Source: Planctomycetales bacterium
Lineage (GTDB): Bacteria; Planctomycetota; Planctomycetia; Planctomycetales; Planctomycetaceae
Direction of reading: 5' to 3'
DNA length: 64,000 nucleotides
NCBI GenBank assembly: GCA_028285345.1
Contig: JANQPT010000014.1
Coordinates: 248,001-312,000, forward strand
Of the stretch, positions 19,465 to 29,255 are shown piece after piece. A model generated the notes under the pieces. The model did no database searches. It saw only the letters and a program-made list of their open reading frames with translations, and was not told the origin of the DNA. How positions within the stretch are numbered: the first letter of the stretch is position 1; each line of letters starts with the position of its first letter. The position numbers were made by a program, and so were the translations under genes.

Positions 19465-20364
19465 TTACTCCTCGTCATCTGATGATTCGTATTCGCTCGA
19501 CGTCCCGCCCGAAAACGTCTCCGAGGGTGGCAGCACAACGGTGACCTGATAGAGTTTGGCCTCAGCGGACTCCGTCGCAGCCGCGACCGCATCCAGCCTT
19601 TCAAAGCTGAGTGTAATTCGTACCGCGCGGGGCAATCCGTTCAGTTGCGCGCAATCCCAACTTTGATACCAGTCCAACCCGTCGCTGTATTCGAATTGCA
19701 ACGACTGGACTTCCACCGCCAGCAACTGCGCTTGGGAGGCGATTGTTTCCACGTCCGCCGCGGCGTCAGCTTGAGTCAGCAACAGACGGTCGCCCTCAAT
19801 CCGCGCGATACCGGCTATCGGCGACGAGGCGTAGTCATCCGGTCGGGGGAACCGCGCCGCGATTGCTTGCTGCAGCGGACCCAGACCTTCTCCCGCGAGC
19901 ACATAAGTGACCGACTTGAGATCACTCGTCGGCAGGCCGACCGGACCTTCGGAAACCGCCGCATATGTCGCATGTGATTGTGGCAAGCTGACGCTGAGCA
20001 CCAAGCTATTGGCGTCGCCTACCAAGCCAACGTTTCCGCCGCTGTAGGCGTCCTCGGGATGGATCACTTCATTGAGCGTTTCTCCGTCGCCTGATGATGA
20101 GGACCCATCACTGGACGTTGAAGTCTGTGAGCTGGGTTGATAGACCGTCGCGCGTAGATCGAGTTCAATCCGCTGCAGAATCGCCCGGGCGATCTGCGCT
20201 TGTTTGACCTCTTCTTCGCCTGCGGTGCGGAGGCTCCAGTACAGATCAAACGCGGCATACGAGGCGGCCAGCAACAGCGTGCTCAGCGCAAGCGCGACCA
20301 GGACCTCAAACAGCGTGAACGCCGGGCGCGCGTGTGGAGCGGACGATCTGGTGCGTCGGATCAT
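19465..20364 (-). CDS. gspJ: Type II secretion minor pseudopilin GspJ
   Basis: A 299-residue prepilin-like protein. The N-terminal methylation motif (AFTLFEVLVALALSTLLLAASYAAF) is preceded by a short basic leader. The body has ILQRIELDLRATV, as in GspJ. The ATG at 20364 is chosen because it overlaps the gspI stop (ATGA) and gives a normal leader; the ORF continues upstream through gspI. A Ser-rich stretch lies near residue 90. In type II systems GspJ joins GspI and GspK in the tip complex. Confidence 0.9.
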   Translation of the reverse strand: MIRRTRSSAPHARPAFTLFEVLVALALSTLLLAASYAAFDLYWSLRTAGEEEVKQAQIARAILQRIELDLRATVYQPSSQTSTSSDGSSSSGDGETLNEVIHPEDAYSGGNVGLVGDANSLVLSVSLPQSHATYAAVSEGPVGLPTSDLKSVTYVLAGEGLGPLQQAIAARFPRPDDYASSPIAGIARIEGDRLLLTQADAAADVETIASQAQLLAVEVQSLQFEYSDGLDWYQSWDCAQLNGLPRAVRITLSFERLDAVAAATESAEAKLYQVTVVLPPSETFSGGTSSEYESSDDEE

Positions 20365-20792
20365 TCTTGCTCCTCCAGATCCGTCACGACCGAACTGCTC
20401 ACCGGCGAAAGTGACGGATCGCGATAGAGCCGGCTCAGCGAGTAGCTGACGCGCCCCACGCCGTTTTCCGCTGCGTGGCTGACCGTGACCACCAGCGACG
20501 CGAGTCCCTCGGCGTCGGTTTCGGAGGACGTCACGCTCCAGGTCCATTTCGGATCGTCCGCAAAGGGCTGCTCCGACACGTTCGGCATCGGCTCGCTCAT
20601 CGCCATCAGTTCCGCCATCTGCGACTGGCAGCGGATGATCGCCTCTGTTTTCAAATGGGATTTCACGGCGCCGCGAACCCCGTTGGAAATCAGTTGTCCG
20701 ATCGCTGCCAAGGACGCCGCCAAGATCGCCAACGACAACAGCACTTCGAACAACGTCAATCCGCTTCGTCCCGAGCCCCGAGCTGTGCGCAT
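20361..20792 (-). CDS. gspI: Type II secretion minor pseudopilin GspI
   Basis: A 143-residue prepilin-like protein with SGLTLFEVLLSLAILAASLAAI at the N-terminus and the GspI-type middle IIRCQSQMAELMA. The size fits GspI (about 120-145). It overlaps both neighbours by a few bases (stop with gspJ start, start with gspH stop), showing translational coupling within the gspG-H-I-J-K series. Confidence 0.9.
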   Translation of the reverse strand: MRTARGSGRSGLTLFEVLLSLAILAASLAAIGQLISNGVRGAVKSHLKTEAIIRCQSQMAELMAMSEPMPNVSEQPFADDPKWTWSVTSSETDAEGLASLVVTVSHAAENGVGRVSYSLSRLYRDPSLSPVSSSVVTDLEEQE

Positions 20793-21412
20793 CAGTTCCC
20801 CTCCACCACGGTGAATGCGGAGTGGCTGCTCCCGGTCAGGCCGCGCACGGTTATCTGGAGCGCCTCGTCATCGTCGTCGACGATCGTGAATTGCGAGTCG
20901 GTTGCCGTGCCGTCTGGGTGAAACAAAACGGCGGGGCCCCACGCCGCCTGTGCGAGTTCGCGTGCCTGAACCAGCCCCGACAGCAGCTCGGCGGGAACCC
21001 CGTCGGCCGCAGTTGCCGTCTGTTGGGTCTGCCGGAAGGTCACTGATTCGGGTAGGGTTCCCTCGCGTTTCCACGCCGCGGTCGCAGCAGTCGCAACGTC
21101 GGTCCCCGGTGTGTCGGCAACGGCCACAAATTCGGCTGCGTCCGCCGGCACCAAGATGTATCGGCGGCCGCCCGGTTCATAGCGAAACTGATACGTAACG
21201 CCCGCTTCCGTCGCCCGCACTCGCGCCGCGCCCAGCATGACCTGTACATCGGTGGCGGCAAGCTCCACCCGCCGCCGACCGACCAGCGCGGTTAGTGCAG
21301 GCCAAGTGATCGCCGAGATCACTAATAGCAGTCCCAGCACGAGGAGGATTTCCATCAACGTAAATCCGCCGGGAGAGCGATCTGATTCGCGTTGTGGAGC
21401 GGAATTTAGCAT
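20792..21412 (-). CDS. gspH: Type II secretion minor pseudopilin GspH
   Basis: A 206-residue protein with the prepilin motif GGFTLMEILLVLGLLLVISAI, followed by RRRVELAATDVQVMLGAARV and ATEAGVTYQFRYEPGGR, the pattern of GspH/FimT. It lies 44 bp downstream of gspG. Placed in the canonical G-H-I-J-K order. Confidence 0.9.
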   Translation of the reverse strand: MLNSAPQRESDRSPGGFTLMEILLVLGLLLVISAITWPALTALVGRRRVELAATDVQVMLGAARVRATEAGVTYQFRYEPGGRRYILVPADAAEFVAVADTPGTDVATAATAAWKREGTLPESVTFRQTQQTATAADGVPAELLSGLVQARELAQAAWGPAVLFHPDGTATDSQFTIVDDDDEALQITVRGLTGSSHSAFTVVEGN

Positions 21413-21456
21413 TGGAGTTGAGTCCGCAAACGTCGGATGAACTGCAGTCCAACGTC

Positions 21457-21915
21457 TTAGTCGACTTCGACCGTCCAGTTATTAATGTCATCCTCCGTGC
21501 CGTTTTGCTTGTCCGGTCCCCACGACCAGATATCGGCCTTCAGGCCGTTGGGGTGGTTGGGGCCGGGATACTCGTACTGCAGCGGATTGCCCCAGGCGTC
21601 CCTGGGCAAAGTTGTATCGTCATCCAGATACGGTCCGTTCCATTTCTTGTCGTTGCCGGGATCGGTGATTAAGACGTCGATATTGTCAGTCGTGGGCAGT
21701 TCACCGTCGTGGCCGACCGCGTAGGTCTTCAGCGCCTGTTCCAAGCCCTTAATGCTGACCTTGGTTGCGTCGACGCTCGATTGACGCTGCACGTTCATAT
21801 ATTGCGGCACCACCAGCGCCATAATCACGGCCAGAATTGCCAAGACCAACAGCACTTCCATCAATGTGAAACCGCGGCGGGAATGGCGCGAAGCCCGGTT
21901 GCGAGAAACACTCAT
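21457..21915 (-). CDS. gspG: Type II secretion major pseudopilin GspG
   Basis: A 152-residue major pseudopilin. The prepilin cleavage site and helix (RRGFTLMEVLLVLAILAVIMA) lead to VPQYMNVQRQSSVDATKVS. The C-terminal calcium-binding part (WGNPLQYEYPG, IWSWGPDKQNGTEDD, NNW) is diagnostic of GspG. It is the main subunit of the pseudopilus that pushes cargo through GspD. Good start at 21915 after a purine-rich sequence (AGGAAAGGGA). A prepilin peptidase (GspO) is not in the window. Confidence 0.95.
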   Translation of the reverse strand: MSVSRNRASRHSRRGFTLMEVLLVLAILAVIMALVVPQYMNVQRQSSVDATKVSIKGLEQALKTYAVGHDGELPTTDNIDVLITDPGNDKKWNGPYLDDDTTLPRDAWGNPLQYEYPGPNHPNGLKADIWSWGPDKQNGTEDDINNWTVEVD

Positions 21916-21972
21916 CGATTTGTCCCTTTCCTGTGTATTCGAATTCGTTTGAAATTTGTTGTTTTCACCAGT

Positions 21973-23184
21973 CTACTGCATCGCCCCGGCGCTGCGGAAG
22001 ACCGGCAGCAACAGCGCGATCACCACAAACATGATCACCAACGCCATTACTAGCAGCATCATTGGCTCCAACAGGCGCACAAACAGCTCCAATTGGCGGT
22101 TCGTGCGCCGCTCCATATTGTCCGCGATGTCGACGAGTACCGTCTCGAGGCTGTTCGACTCCTCGCCGACGGCAATCATCTCCACGACCTCTGTTGAGAA
22201 TTGGCCGCTGAGCTTCAGCGGCTGGGCCAGCGACTTTCCGGCGGAGATGTTCTCCGCCGCCCGTTCGATGGCTTCACTGAGGACCACATTCCCGGCCGCG
22301 TCTTTGGCAATTTGCAGAGATCGCAGAATCGGCACACCGTTATGTAAGAGTGTTCCAAAAATTCGGCAAAACCGCGCGACCGACAGGCTGCGAATAATCG
22401 GGCCTGCGCCGGCCACGTTCAATTTCCAGGAATCGAGTCGGCGACGGCCCGACTCCGTAGCGAAGAAACGTGTCAGCCACCAGATGCCCAGAGCTGCGGC
22501 CATCAGCATCCACAGCCCGTACGCACCCAAAAAATCGCTCATCGCCATCAATGCCGTCGTCGGCCAGGGAAGTCCGCCCCGATCCTTGAGCCGCTCAAAC
22601 ATCGGCTCAAATTGCGGGACGAAGTAGACGATGATGCCCGTCACGATGATCGTACCCATCACCGCCAGAAAGGCAGGATACGCAATCGCACCGATCACAC
22701 GGCTCTTGAGATCCTCTTGATGTTCGGTAAACATCGCGATCCGCTTCAGGACGTCCTCCAAAAATCCCCCTTCTTCCCCGGCACGGATCATGCTGATTGT
22801 CAGATCGCTGAACACGTCAGGATGCGCGGTCGCCGCATCGGCCAACGGTGTCCCGTCCGCCACGCGCTCCCGCACATTTCCCAACACCGCGGCCAGCGCC
22901 GGCTGAGAACTCTGATGCTGCAAGATTTCCAGCGACCGCAGCAACGGCACACCCGAATGCAACAGATCGGCAAGTTGTGAAAATAGCATCGCCAGATGAC
23001 GGCTGCGAATCTGTCGGCCCCACCGTGCCCGCCCCGGTTTTGCAGCATCCGCCTGATCCACACGCAGGGGAAACAACGAACGCTGTGAGAGCGAACTGAC
23101 CGCTTCCTGCTCGCTCGCGGCGGAAATGACCCCCGTCACCTCCGTTCCACTCAGTTCCCGCGCTATATACTGAAACTCTGGCAT
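21973..23184 (-). CDS. gspF: Type II secretion inner-membrane platform GspF
   Basis: A 403-residue GspF/PilC family protein. It shows two copies of the T2SSF domain (about 70-190 and 275-395): LAMLFSQLADLLHSGVPLLR and VARFCRIFGTLLHNGVPILR. Three membrane helices are visible, the last near the C-terminus (LLVMALVIMFVVIALLLPVF). The N-terminus MPEFQYIARELSGTEVTG is the family's usual start. It lies 10 bp after gspE. Confidence 0.95.
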   Translation of the reverse strand: MPEFQYIARELSGTEVTGVISAASEQEAVSSLSQRSLFPLRVDQADAAKPGRARWGRQIRSRHLAMLFSQLADLLHSGVPLLRSLEILQHQSSQPALAAVLGNVRERVADGTPLADAATAHPDVFSDLTISMIRAGEEGGFLEDVLKRIAMFTEHQEDLKSRVIGAIAYPAFLAVMGTIIVTGIIVYFVPQFEPMFERLKDRGGLPWPTTALMAMSDFLGAYGLWMLMAAALGIWWLTRFFATESGRRRLDSWKLNVAGAGPIIRSLSVARFCRIFGTLLHNGVPILRSLQIAKDAAGNVVLSEAIERAAENISAGKSLAQPLKLSGQFSTEVVEMIAVGEESNSLETVLVDIADNMERRTNRQLELFVRLLEPMMLLVMALVIMFVVIALLLPVFRSAGAMQ

Positions 23185-23194
23185 ACCGCTACGC

Positions 23195-24877
23195 TCAAAC
23201 CGGGTCCGCTTTTGTAATTCGATTCACTTCCTCGACACTCGTGGTCCCTTGCAGAACTTTGTCCCAACCGTTGTGCCGCATCGTGACAAATCCGTTTTGC
23301 ATTGCGTAGTGCCGAATCTGATCGGCGCTGGCCCGCTCGACGCATAACTGCCGCACGCCCACGTCGCTGCGGAGGAGTTCAAAAATCCCCGTCCGCCCTG
23401 CATAACCGGTGTCGCGGCATTCGCGGCAACCGCCCGGCTTGTAAATCTGTTCCGGCACTTCGGCAATAAGATCTTGCGGAATTTCATCCTCCGCGGGCGT
23501 GTATGCAACCTTGCACAGGGGACAGAGCCGGCGAATCAAACGTTGCGCCAAGACACCCTCGACCGTGCTGGCGACCAGGTACGGCTCGACTCCCATATCA
23601 ACCAGTCGCGTGAACGCGCTGGCGGCGTCGTTGGTGTGCAGTGTGCTGAAGACCAAGTGGCCGGTCAGCGAGGCCTGAATCGCGCTGTTCGCCGTCTCCC
23701 CGTCGCGGATTTCGCCGATGAGGATCACGTCCGGGTCGTGCCGCAAAATGCTCCGCAACCCGGCCGCAAAGGTTAGTCCAATCTTTGAATGCACCTGAAT
23801 CTGGTTGATCCCGGCCAGGTGGTACTCCACCGGATCCTCAACCGTGATGATCTTGGTGGTCGTGGCCTTGATTTCATTCAGCCCGCAATAGAGGGTCGTT
23901 GTTTTGCCGCTCCCCGTCGGTCCCGTTACCAGAATGATGCCGTGCGGCAATGTGATCATGTCGCGAAAGATCCGATACAAATCGTCCGGAAAGCCGACAT
24001 GACCCAAGTCGAACGTCATCGCCTGTTTGTCCAGCAATCGGAGCACGACCCCTTCGCCGTACATCATGGGGATGATCGAGACACGCACGTCAATCTCGCG
24101 TCCGCGGATACGGAGCTTAATCCGGCCATCCTGCGGCAGCCGCTTCTCAGCGATATTCAGCCGGGCCATGATTTTCAGCCGGCTGATAATCGCCGCTTGG
24201 AACTGGTTGATTTCCGGCGGCACCGGCTGCACGCGCAACATGCCGTCCACGCGGCAGCGGATTAGGAATCCCGTTTCGGTCGGTTCCAGGTGCACGTCGC
24301 TGGCATGCTGCTCCAGCGCATCGATCAGCAGGTCGTTGACCAGCTTGATCACCGACGCCTGCTGCGCCATCTGCGCCAGCTCGCTGTCGTCCTCCTCGAT
24401 ACCTTCCAGCAGCTCGACGTCCTCGGCGCTGCGTTGCGCAACGAGCTCGCCGATCGTATCGCCACCCACCCCCAACTTCGACTTGATCAACTCGAGCAGA
24501 TCGGCGTGACGTGCCAGCACCGGTTCGATGCGGCACCCGGCCGACGAACTCAGTTCATCCAAAGCCTCCAAATCGAATGGGTCGCTGGTGGCGACCAACA
24601 CGTGTCCGTTCTCCCGCTCGATCGGCAGTACGCAGTGCCGGAAGATTTCGCGGGTGGGAAATTCGGACAGAAACTCGCTCTCCACGTCCACCTGTTTCAG
24701 GTCAACATAGCGCATGCCCAATTCGGAACCGATCGCCTTCAGCGAATCCTCTTCGGTGAGGTACCCCAAACTGATCGCCGCGCGGTCGACACGTTGACCG
24801 CCCGCCTGCAACGTAGCGGTCTCAAGTTGACTGTCACTCAACAATCCGTGACTGAGGAGTATATTTCCGATGTCCAT
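23195..24877 (-). CDS. gspE: Type II secretion ATPase GspE
   Basis: A 560-residue secretion ATPase. The N-terminal GspE_N domain (about 1-150) is followed by the catalytic part with Walker [11 protein letters not shown] (about 319-328), the Asp box with [11 protein letters not shown], Walker [13 protein letters not shown] and the His box [13 protein letters not shown]. Two CxxC pairs of the zinc domain (CPLC, CREC) follow. It powers pseudopilus assembly from the cytoplasmic side. It is the first of the gspE-K series; the region before it (24878-25196) probably carries its promoter. Confidence 0.96.
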   Translation of the reverse strand: MDIGNILLSHGLLSDSQLETATLQAGGQRVDRAAISLGYLTEEDSLKAIGSELGMRYVDLKQVDVESEFLSEFPTREIFRHCVLPIERENGHVLVATSDPFDLEALDELSSSAGCRIEPVLARHADLLELIKSKLGVGGDTIGELVAQRSAEDVELLEGIEEDDSELAQMAQQASVIKLVNDLLIDALEQHASDVHLEPTETGFLIRCRVDGMLRVQPVPPEINQFQAAIISRLKIMARLNIAEKRLPQDGRIKLRIRGREIDVRVSIIPMMYGEGVVLRLLDKQAMTFDLGHVGFPDDLYRIFRDMITLPHGIILVTGPTGSGKTTTLYCGLNEIKATTTKIITVEDPVEYHLAGINQIQVHSKIGLTFAAGLRSILRHDPDVILIGEIRDGETANSAIQASLTGHLVFSTLHTNDAASAFTRLVDMGVEPYLVASTVEGVLAQRLIRRLCPLCKVAYTPAEDEIPQDLIAEVPEQIYKPGGCRECRDTGYAGRTGIFELLRSDVGVRQLCVERASADQIRHYAMQNGFVTMRHNGWDKVLQGTTSVEEVNRITKADPV

Positions 24878-25196
24878 GATGCCTGCTCAAATTCCGTTTT
24901 CGTCTACCAATCCAGCAACCGCGTCAAACCGGCCGGGAGCAATTCGTCGCGGTATGATCGTTCTGACCTTGTCTCACTAGGGAAAGTTTCTGCGGAGCGA
25001 TGTACGCAGAAACATGACGACGGCAAATGGGGAATGATGTTGGGATGAATTATTGACAGTCGCAACAGCGGGCCAAGCGATCATGCGCGGAGTCGGTGTC
25101 TTGCATGCGGAATGCTCATTGGGACCGTCGCTGCACTGTCGGGGATACTCGCGAGGGCTGAGTTTGTTTGAGAATTACATCTGTCAGTCATCAATT
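24878..25196. other. Gap upstream of gspE with a hairpin
   Basis: No gene is seen. It holds a perfect 9-bp inverted repeat GTTTCTGCG/CGCAGAAAC (24986-25013, 10-nt loop). No T-run follows it, so it may be a leader hairpin or mRNA-processing site rather than a terminator of the upstream gene. Confidence 0.4.
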
Positions 25197-28100
25197 CTAA
25201 CGATTTCCCCGCCCGCGTGCACCCGAAAATCCGCGCCGACCTCGTTCACGCCCGCCCCGGCGGCGGTCGCCGCCTCGAGATCCGTCACGACCCCGCTCCA
25301 TGCGTTCCCGCATCCGCTGCTCAAAAAACCGGCGGATTTCGTCGCTGCGACCCTCGCGGTTCGAGGACGACTCTTGGTTCGTTCCGCCGTTATTATTCGC
25401 GTTCGAGGCCCGATTGCCCGGCTGAGTGCCGGTGGTGCTCACCGTGATCTTGCCAAACAGCGAGCCGAGCGACTGTTGGACTAACGGCGCCGTGGCGCGG
25501 TCAATCTGGACCACACGGACGACCTGTCGGGCGTCCTTGGCCGCCTCCTCGATCGATTCCACCATTGACGAAACCTGCTGAAACAATGGCTCGCTGGCCG
25601 AGACGATAATCGCGTTCGTTTGCGCGTCGACGCCGAGTGTCATCTTCAAGTCTTTGCCCGGCGTTGGTGTGGAGTTTCCCGAACCGCCCCCCAGCATCGC
25701 GGCAAACGGATTACCCCCGCCGCGCCGTCCACCCTCCGCAGCGGGCTTTTCCAAATAATCCTGAAACACATCTCGGATAATGGCCGCAACCTGGTTCGCG
25801 TCGGAATACTCCAACTCAATCCGCCGAGGCACGCGGTCCCGCATCGACTCCGGCAATTCTCCCGCGTCGAGAATCTTGAGCACGTTCTCAATTTCCCCGA
25901 TCTGTGATTCCGGACCTGTCACAAAGAGCGCGTTCAGTCGAGGCTCGGCGATAATCCGCAGTGATTCGTTCTCCGCTCCCAGTGATGACAGCCCGGTCAT
26001 ATCCATCAGGCTGTTGCCTAACGACGAAATCGAGCCCGTGAGGCTCGTGTCGCCGGCCATCGAGGGTGTCGCCACCGATCCGGCTGGAAACAGCTCACCC
26101 AACGTGCTGGAAGTCTCAATGGCGTCCGCGGAGCGGAGATAAAACACGGTCCATTGCCGTTTTCGAGGAGTTGCACGCGCGAGTGCTGCGATCAAATTTT
26201 CGATGCGGTTTAGTGCTTCTTGATCTTCCGAGGCGATGATCAGCCGACCCCCCTCAGGTGCAATCACGATCGGAGCACCGATGCGGGCGACCCGGTTGTC
26301 CTCTGTGGTCTCCTTCGGAGAGCTTTCCGCGTCTGGATTTGTTTCATCGACCAAATCTCCGAGTTGCTCGAAGAGTTCGTCGCTAGGTTCCCCCGCTGCG
26401 GGAGCCTCCGCAACTTGCGAGACTTCGACCAATTGCGACACCTGAAGGTCCTGATCGCCACCGGCGCCACGTTGGGAAAGAGGCTTGCGTATGACTGCGG
26501 GTTTGACTTCCAAAGGCTCGTCTGAGGACTGCTGCGATTGCTCGCGCTCTTCGGATCGCAGAGTGGGGCCGACGGCTGAAGGCACGACCACGCGAATGGG
26601 ATTCTTGTTCGTCGCTCCCCAGAATTGCTGCAACAGCTTGATGAGCTCTTTGCTGTCGCGTCCGCCCAGCGAAATCGTCCGAATCGGTCCGCGGTCCGTC
26701 GTCTCTGCCGCGGCTTGCCGTGTGCCGTCCTCGCCCAATTGTGAGAGCAGCGATTTGATCTGCGCGAGTTGCTCCGCGGAGCCGCGAATCATCAGCCGCC
26801 GGCCGGCAACGTCCGCCTCGATCGTCGGGGCGTCACTTTCGGATCCGAACAATGACCGCAGCGTCCCCGCCACTGCCAAGGGATCGGAGCGGTGCAGGTG
26901 AATCACCGCCACGCCTTGCCCGCTGGCAGCTCCGTCCAACTGATTGATGATCGCTCGAATCTGTCGATGTTCCTCAGGAGTCGCCAAGATATGAATTCGC
27001 CGCGCGCGGCCGTCTTCGTTAACGACGACGCCCGGCAACAGCGCGTCGAGCGTCTTCGTCACTTCACGCGGATCGGCCGACTGAACTTCGTAAACCTCCA
27101 ATTGCGGACGATTCATCCCCGCCCCCGCGAACTGCCCTCCGGGCCCTTCGCCGACATCGATCGTCTTGAGGGCTTCGTCAATCATGCGGAGGTTCTGGGC
27201 GGTCGTTGTGACCAGCAGACTATTCGTCCGCTCGTCGATTGCCAAACGGACATCTCCCGTCGACGGTGTATTGGCTGCCGTTGAGCGCGACGAGTCGCGA
27301 CGGCTGTCTCGGTCTCGATCTCGGCCGCGGTCCCGAAAACTACGGAAACGCTCGTAGCGATCGCTCCGCGACGAGGAACTGCTGGCGCTAACGTTGTTGG
27401 CCGATCCACGTGCCGGCAACCCGAACAAGTCGCGCACAATTTTGTCGGCGTCGAACGCCGAAATATACTTCAGGGGAAAGGCGCGAAACTGCAGCGATTT
27501 GGGCGGTCCGCTGGTCTCACCGGTCAGCAAACGATAGATCCGCCGCAGATTGCCGCCGGTATCGGTGATCACCAGGCGATTGAGATTCGACATCGCGACC
27601 ACTTTGCCCTGAGGGCCCACCATCTGTTTCACTTCCTCAGAGACGGTCGTGGCGTCGGTTCCTTCCAAGGGAATGACGATCGACACCAGCTGGTTCTTGC
27701 CGGTCTTGTCGGTGTTCAGCAAATCTTCAACAGAGACCTGCGGCACAAGATTCGGCGGAATGCCGTCGTCGATATTCACTACGACCAACGCCCGGTCCCG
27801 ACGGACCAGCAGGTATCCTTTTTGCAGCAAGTACCCGTTGAGGATGTCCAACGCCTGCGTCGGTGTGTACTTGCCCCGGTCGAAGTAGTTCAACGTCCCC
27901 GGCGGAACGACGTCCAACGACAAATTGAGTTCCGCTTCCTCCGCAAACCGGCGCAGAACGACTTCCCACGGAGCGAAGCGAAAATTGAAGGAGAGCAGTT
28001 TTCCCTTATCACCGGTGTCAGACTCCTTGGTTTCATCCCCTGAATCGGCAGATGCCGGAACGGTCAATTCGGCGACGACTTCGCCCTCGGGAGCGGTCTG

Positions 28101-28946
28101 CTGGCGTGATTCCGCCTGATCGCGGTTTCGGCGGCCTCGTCGTCCCCCACGTCCGCGGTCCCGGCGACGATCCTCCTCACCGGCGTCGGCGACGACCGTC
28201 GTCGGCGGGCCAAGCATGGTTTCCCACTGTTGTTTCTGTTCCGCGTTCAGCACCGCCAGAAGTTTTTGTTCCATCTCGGCGCGTTGCTGCTCACGGGCGC
28301 GACGGCGCTCCTCGCGGTCACCTCCTCCGCCCCGGCGTCCGCCGAATCCTCTCCGTCGCGACTGGTTGTCCGATTCCAGAATCTCGCCGATCTGATTCTG
28401 CTGATCGGCAGACAAGTTGAGTTTGGCGGCGACCTTTTCATCGCCCAATGCCCGCACGCCTTGCGAACGAAGCGACAATTGCTCGACGCGCTCGTATTGC
28501 TCGGGGGTGAGGATGCCTTTCACCTCGGCATCGTTGGCTTTCTGCAGCTTTCCCATCTCGGTGCGCATCTTTTCGAACATCGCTTGGCGATCGGCATCAG
28601 GGTCGGCCTCGCGAAGACTCGTAAACAACTCCATGCGCTGCTCGCGGGCCTGCTCATTCAGTGCTTCGACTTTTTCGGTCTGCTGAGGGGTCAAGTTCAG
28701 TTCCTGCTGGGTCTCCTCGCGTCTGAGAAGTCCAAGCAAGCCCCCACCGCCGAAACCTCCGCGCCCCCCTCCGCGTCGGCCACGGCCGCCAAATCCTCGC
28801 TCGCCGAACCCGCCTCTGCCGCCTCGAAAGCCGCGCCGCGGTTCCTGCTCGTTGTCCGAATCCTGAGATCTGGCAACCTCGATGGCGGCTGCCGCCATCA
28901 CGGTCAAAACCAACGTCAACGACACAAGCCTCGAAACGCTGCGCAT
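25197..28946 (-). CDS. Secretin N-domain repeat protein without a secretin channel
   Basis: A 1249-residue exported protein. The ATG at 28946 begins a signal peptide (VSRLVSLTLVLTVMAAAAIEV). A Gly/Arg-rich stretch (FRGGRGGFGERGFGGRGRR) is followed by helical segments with LTPQQ/LSADQQ-type motifs like Spy/CpxP. An STN/N0-like domain (KYTPTQALDILNGYLLQKGY) closely resembles that of the GspD here. About seven NolW-type modules follow (for example TNSLLVTTTAQNLRMIDEAL and TNAIIVSASEPLFQQV). No secretin barrel signature is present; the end is another Arg/Gly-rich tail. Position before gspE suggests a periplasmic partner of the secretion system; this is inference. Confidence 0.8.
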   Translation of the reverse strand: MRSVSRLVSLTLVLTVMAAAAIEVARSQDSDNEQEPRRGFRGGRGGFGERGFGGRGRRGGGRGGFGGGGLLGLLRREETQQELNLTPQQTEKVEALNEQAREQRMELFTSLREADPDADRQAMFEKMRTEMGKLQKANDAEVKGILTPEQYERVEQLSLRSQGVRALGDEKVAAKLNLSADQQNQIGEILESDNQSRRRGFGGRRGGGGDREERRRAREQQRAEMEQKLLAVLNAEQKQQWETMLGPPTTVVADAGEEDRRRDRGRGGRRGRRNRDQAESRQQTAPEGEVVAELTVPASADSGDETKESDTGDKGKLLSFNFRFAPWEVVLRRFAEEAELNLSLDVVPPGTLNYFDRGKYTPTQALDILNGYLLQKGYLLVRRDRALVVVNIDDGIPPNLVPQVSVEDLLNTDKTGKNQLVSIVIPLEGTDATTVSEEVKQMVGPQGKVVAMSNLNRLVITDTGGNLRRIYRLLTGETSGPPKSLQFRAFPLKYISAFDADKIVRDLFGLPARGSANNVSASSSSSRSDRYERFRSFRDRGRDRDRDSRRDSSRSTAANTPSTGDVRLAIDERTNSLLVTTTAQNLRMIDEALKTIDVGEGPGGQFAGAGMNRPQLEVYEVQSADPREVTKTLDALLPGVVVNEDGRARRIHILATPEEHRQIRAIINQLDGAASGQGVAVIHLHRSDPLAVAGTLRSLFGSESDAPTIEADVAGRRLMIRGSAEQLAQIKSLLSQLGEDGTRQAAAETTDRGPIRTISLGGRDSKELIKLLQQFWGATNKNPIRVVVPSAVGPTLRSEEREQSQQSSDEPLEVKPAVIRKPLSQRGAGGDQDLQVSQLVEVSQVAEAPAAGEPSDELFEQLGDLVDETNPDAESSPKETTEDNRVARIGAPIVIAPEGGRLIIASEDQEALNRIENLIAALARATPRKRQWTVFYLRSADAIETSSTLGELFPAGSVATPSMAGDTSLTGSISSLGNSLMDMTGLSSLGAENESLRIIAEPRLNALFVTGPESQIGEIENVLKILDAGELPESMRDRVPRRIELEYSDANQVAAIIRDVFQDYLEKPAAEGGRRGGGNPFAAMLGGGSGNSTPTPGKDLKMTLGVDAQTNAIIVSASEPLFQQVSSMVESIEEAAKDARQVVRVVQIDRATAPLVQQSLGSLFGKITVSTTGTQPGNRASNANNNGGTNQESSSNREGRSDEIRRFFEQRMRERMERGRDGSRGGDRRRGGRERGRRGFSGARGRGNR

Positions 28947-29255
28947 ATTATCTACACTTTCAAAACCAAGAGCCCGTCGCGCCAGCATGCTGGGCGATTG
29001 GGGTTCGGGGGCTGCGACAATCGATTGTACTGGGCATGCGGCGCCCCGCTCAAGACGCCTCTGCAGAAGGGGCGACCTATTTCCATGCCCTCGAACAACT
29101 TAAGACAGGTTGTTCGAATTTTCGCGAATGTTACAAAGATTCAACACCGCCGTAGGCATTTCGGACCGTAAAATCTAGGAATTTGGCGCGGCGGAGACAA
29201 CTTTTGGTCTCTCACGCGGTTCGACAGCCACTCGAGCAATCTCAGCAAACGCTCG

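Noticed and set aside
24290..25048. 252-codon plus-strand open frame
   Set aside because: Antisense to gspE and reads into the gap; no recognisable domain.
28230..29171. 313-codon plus-strand open frame
   Set aside because: Antisense to the secretin-repeat protein; low complexity from the Arg/Gly-rich segment.
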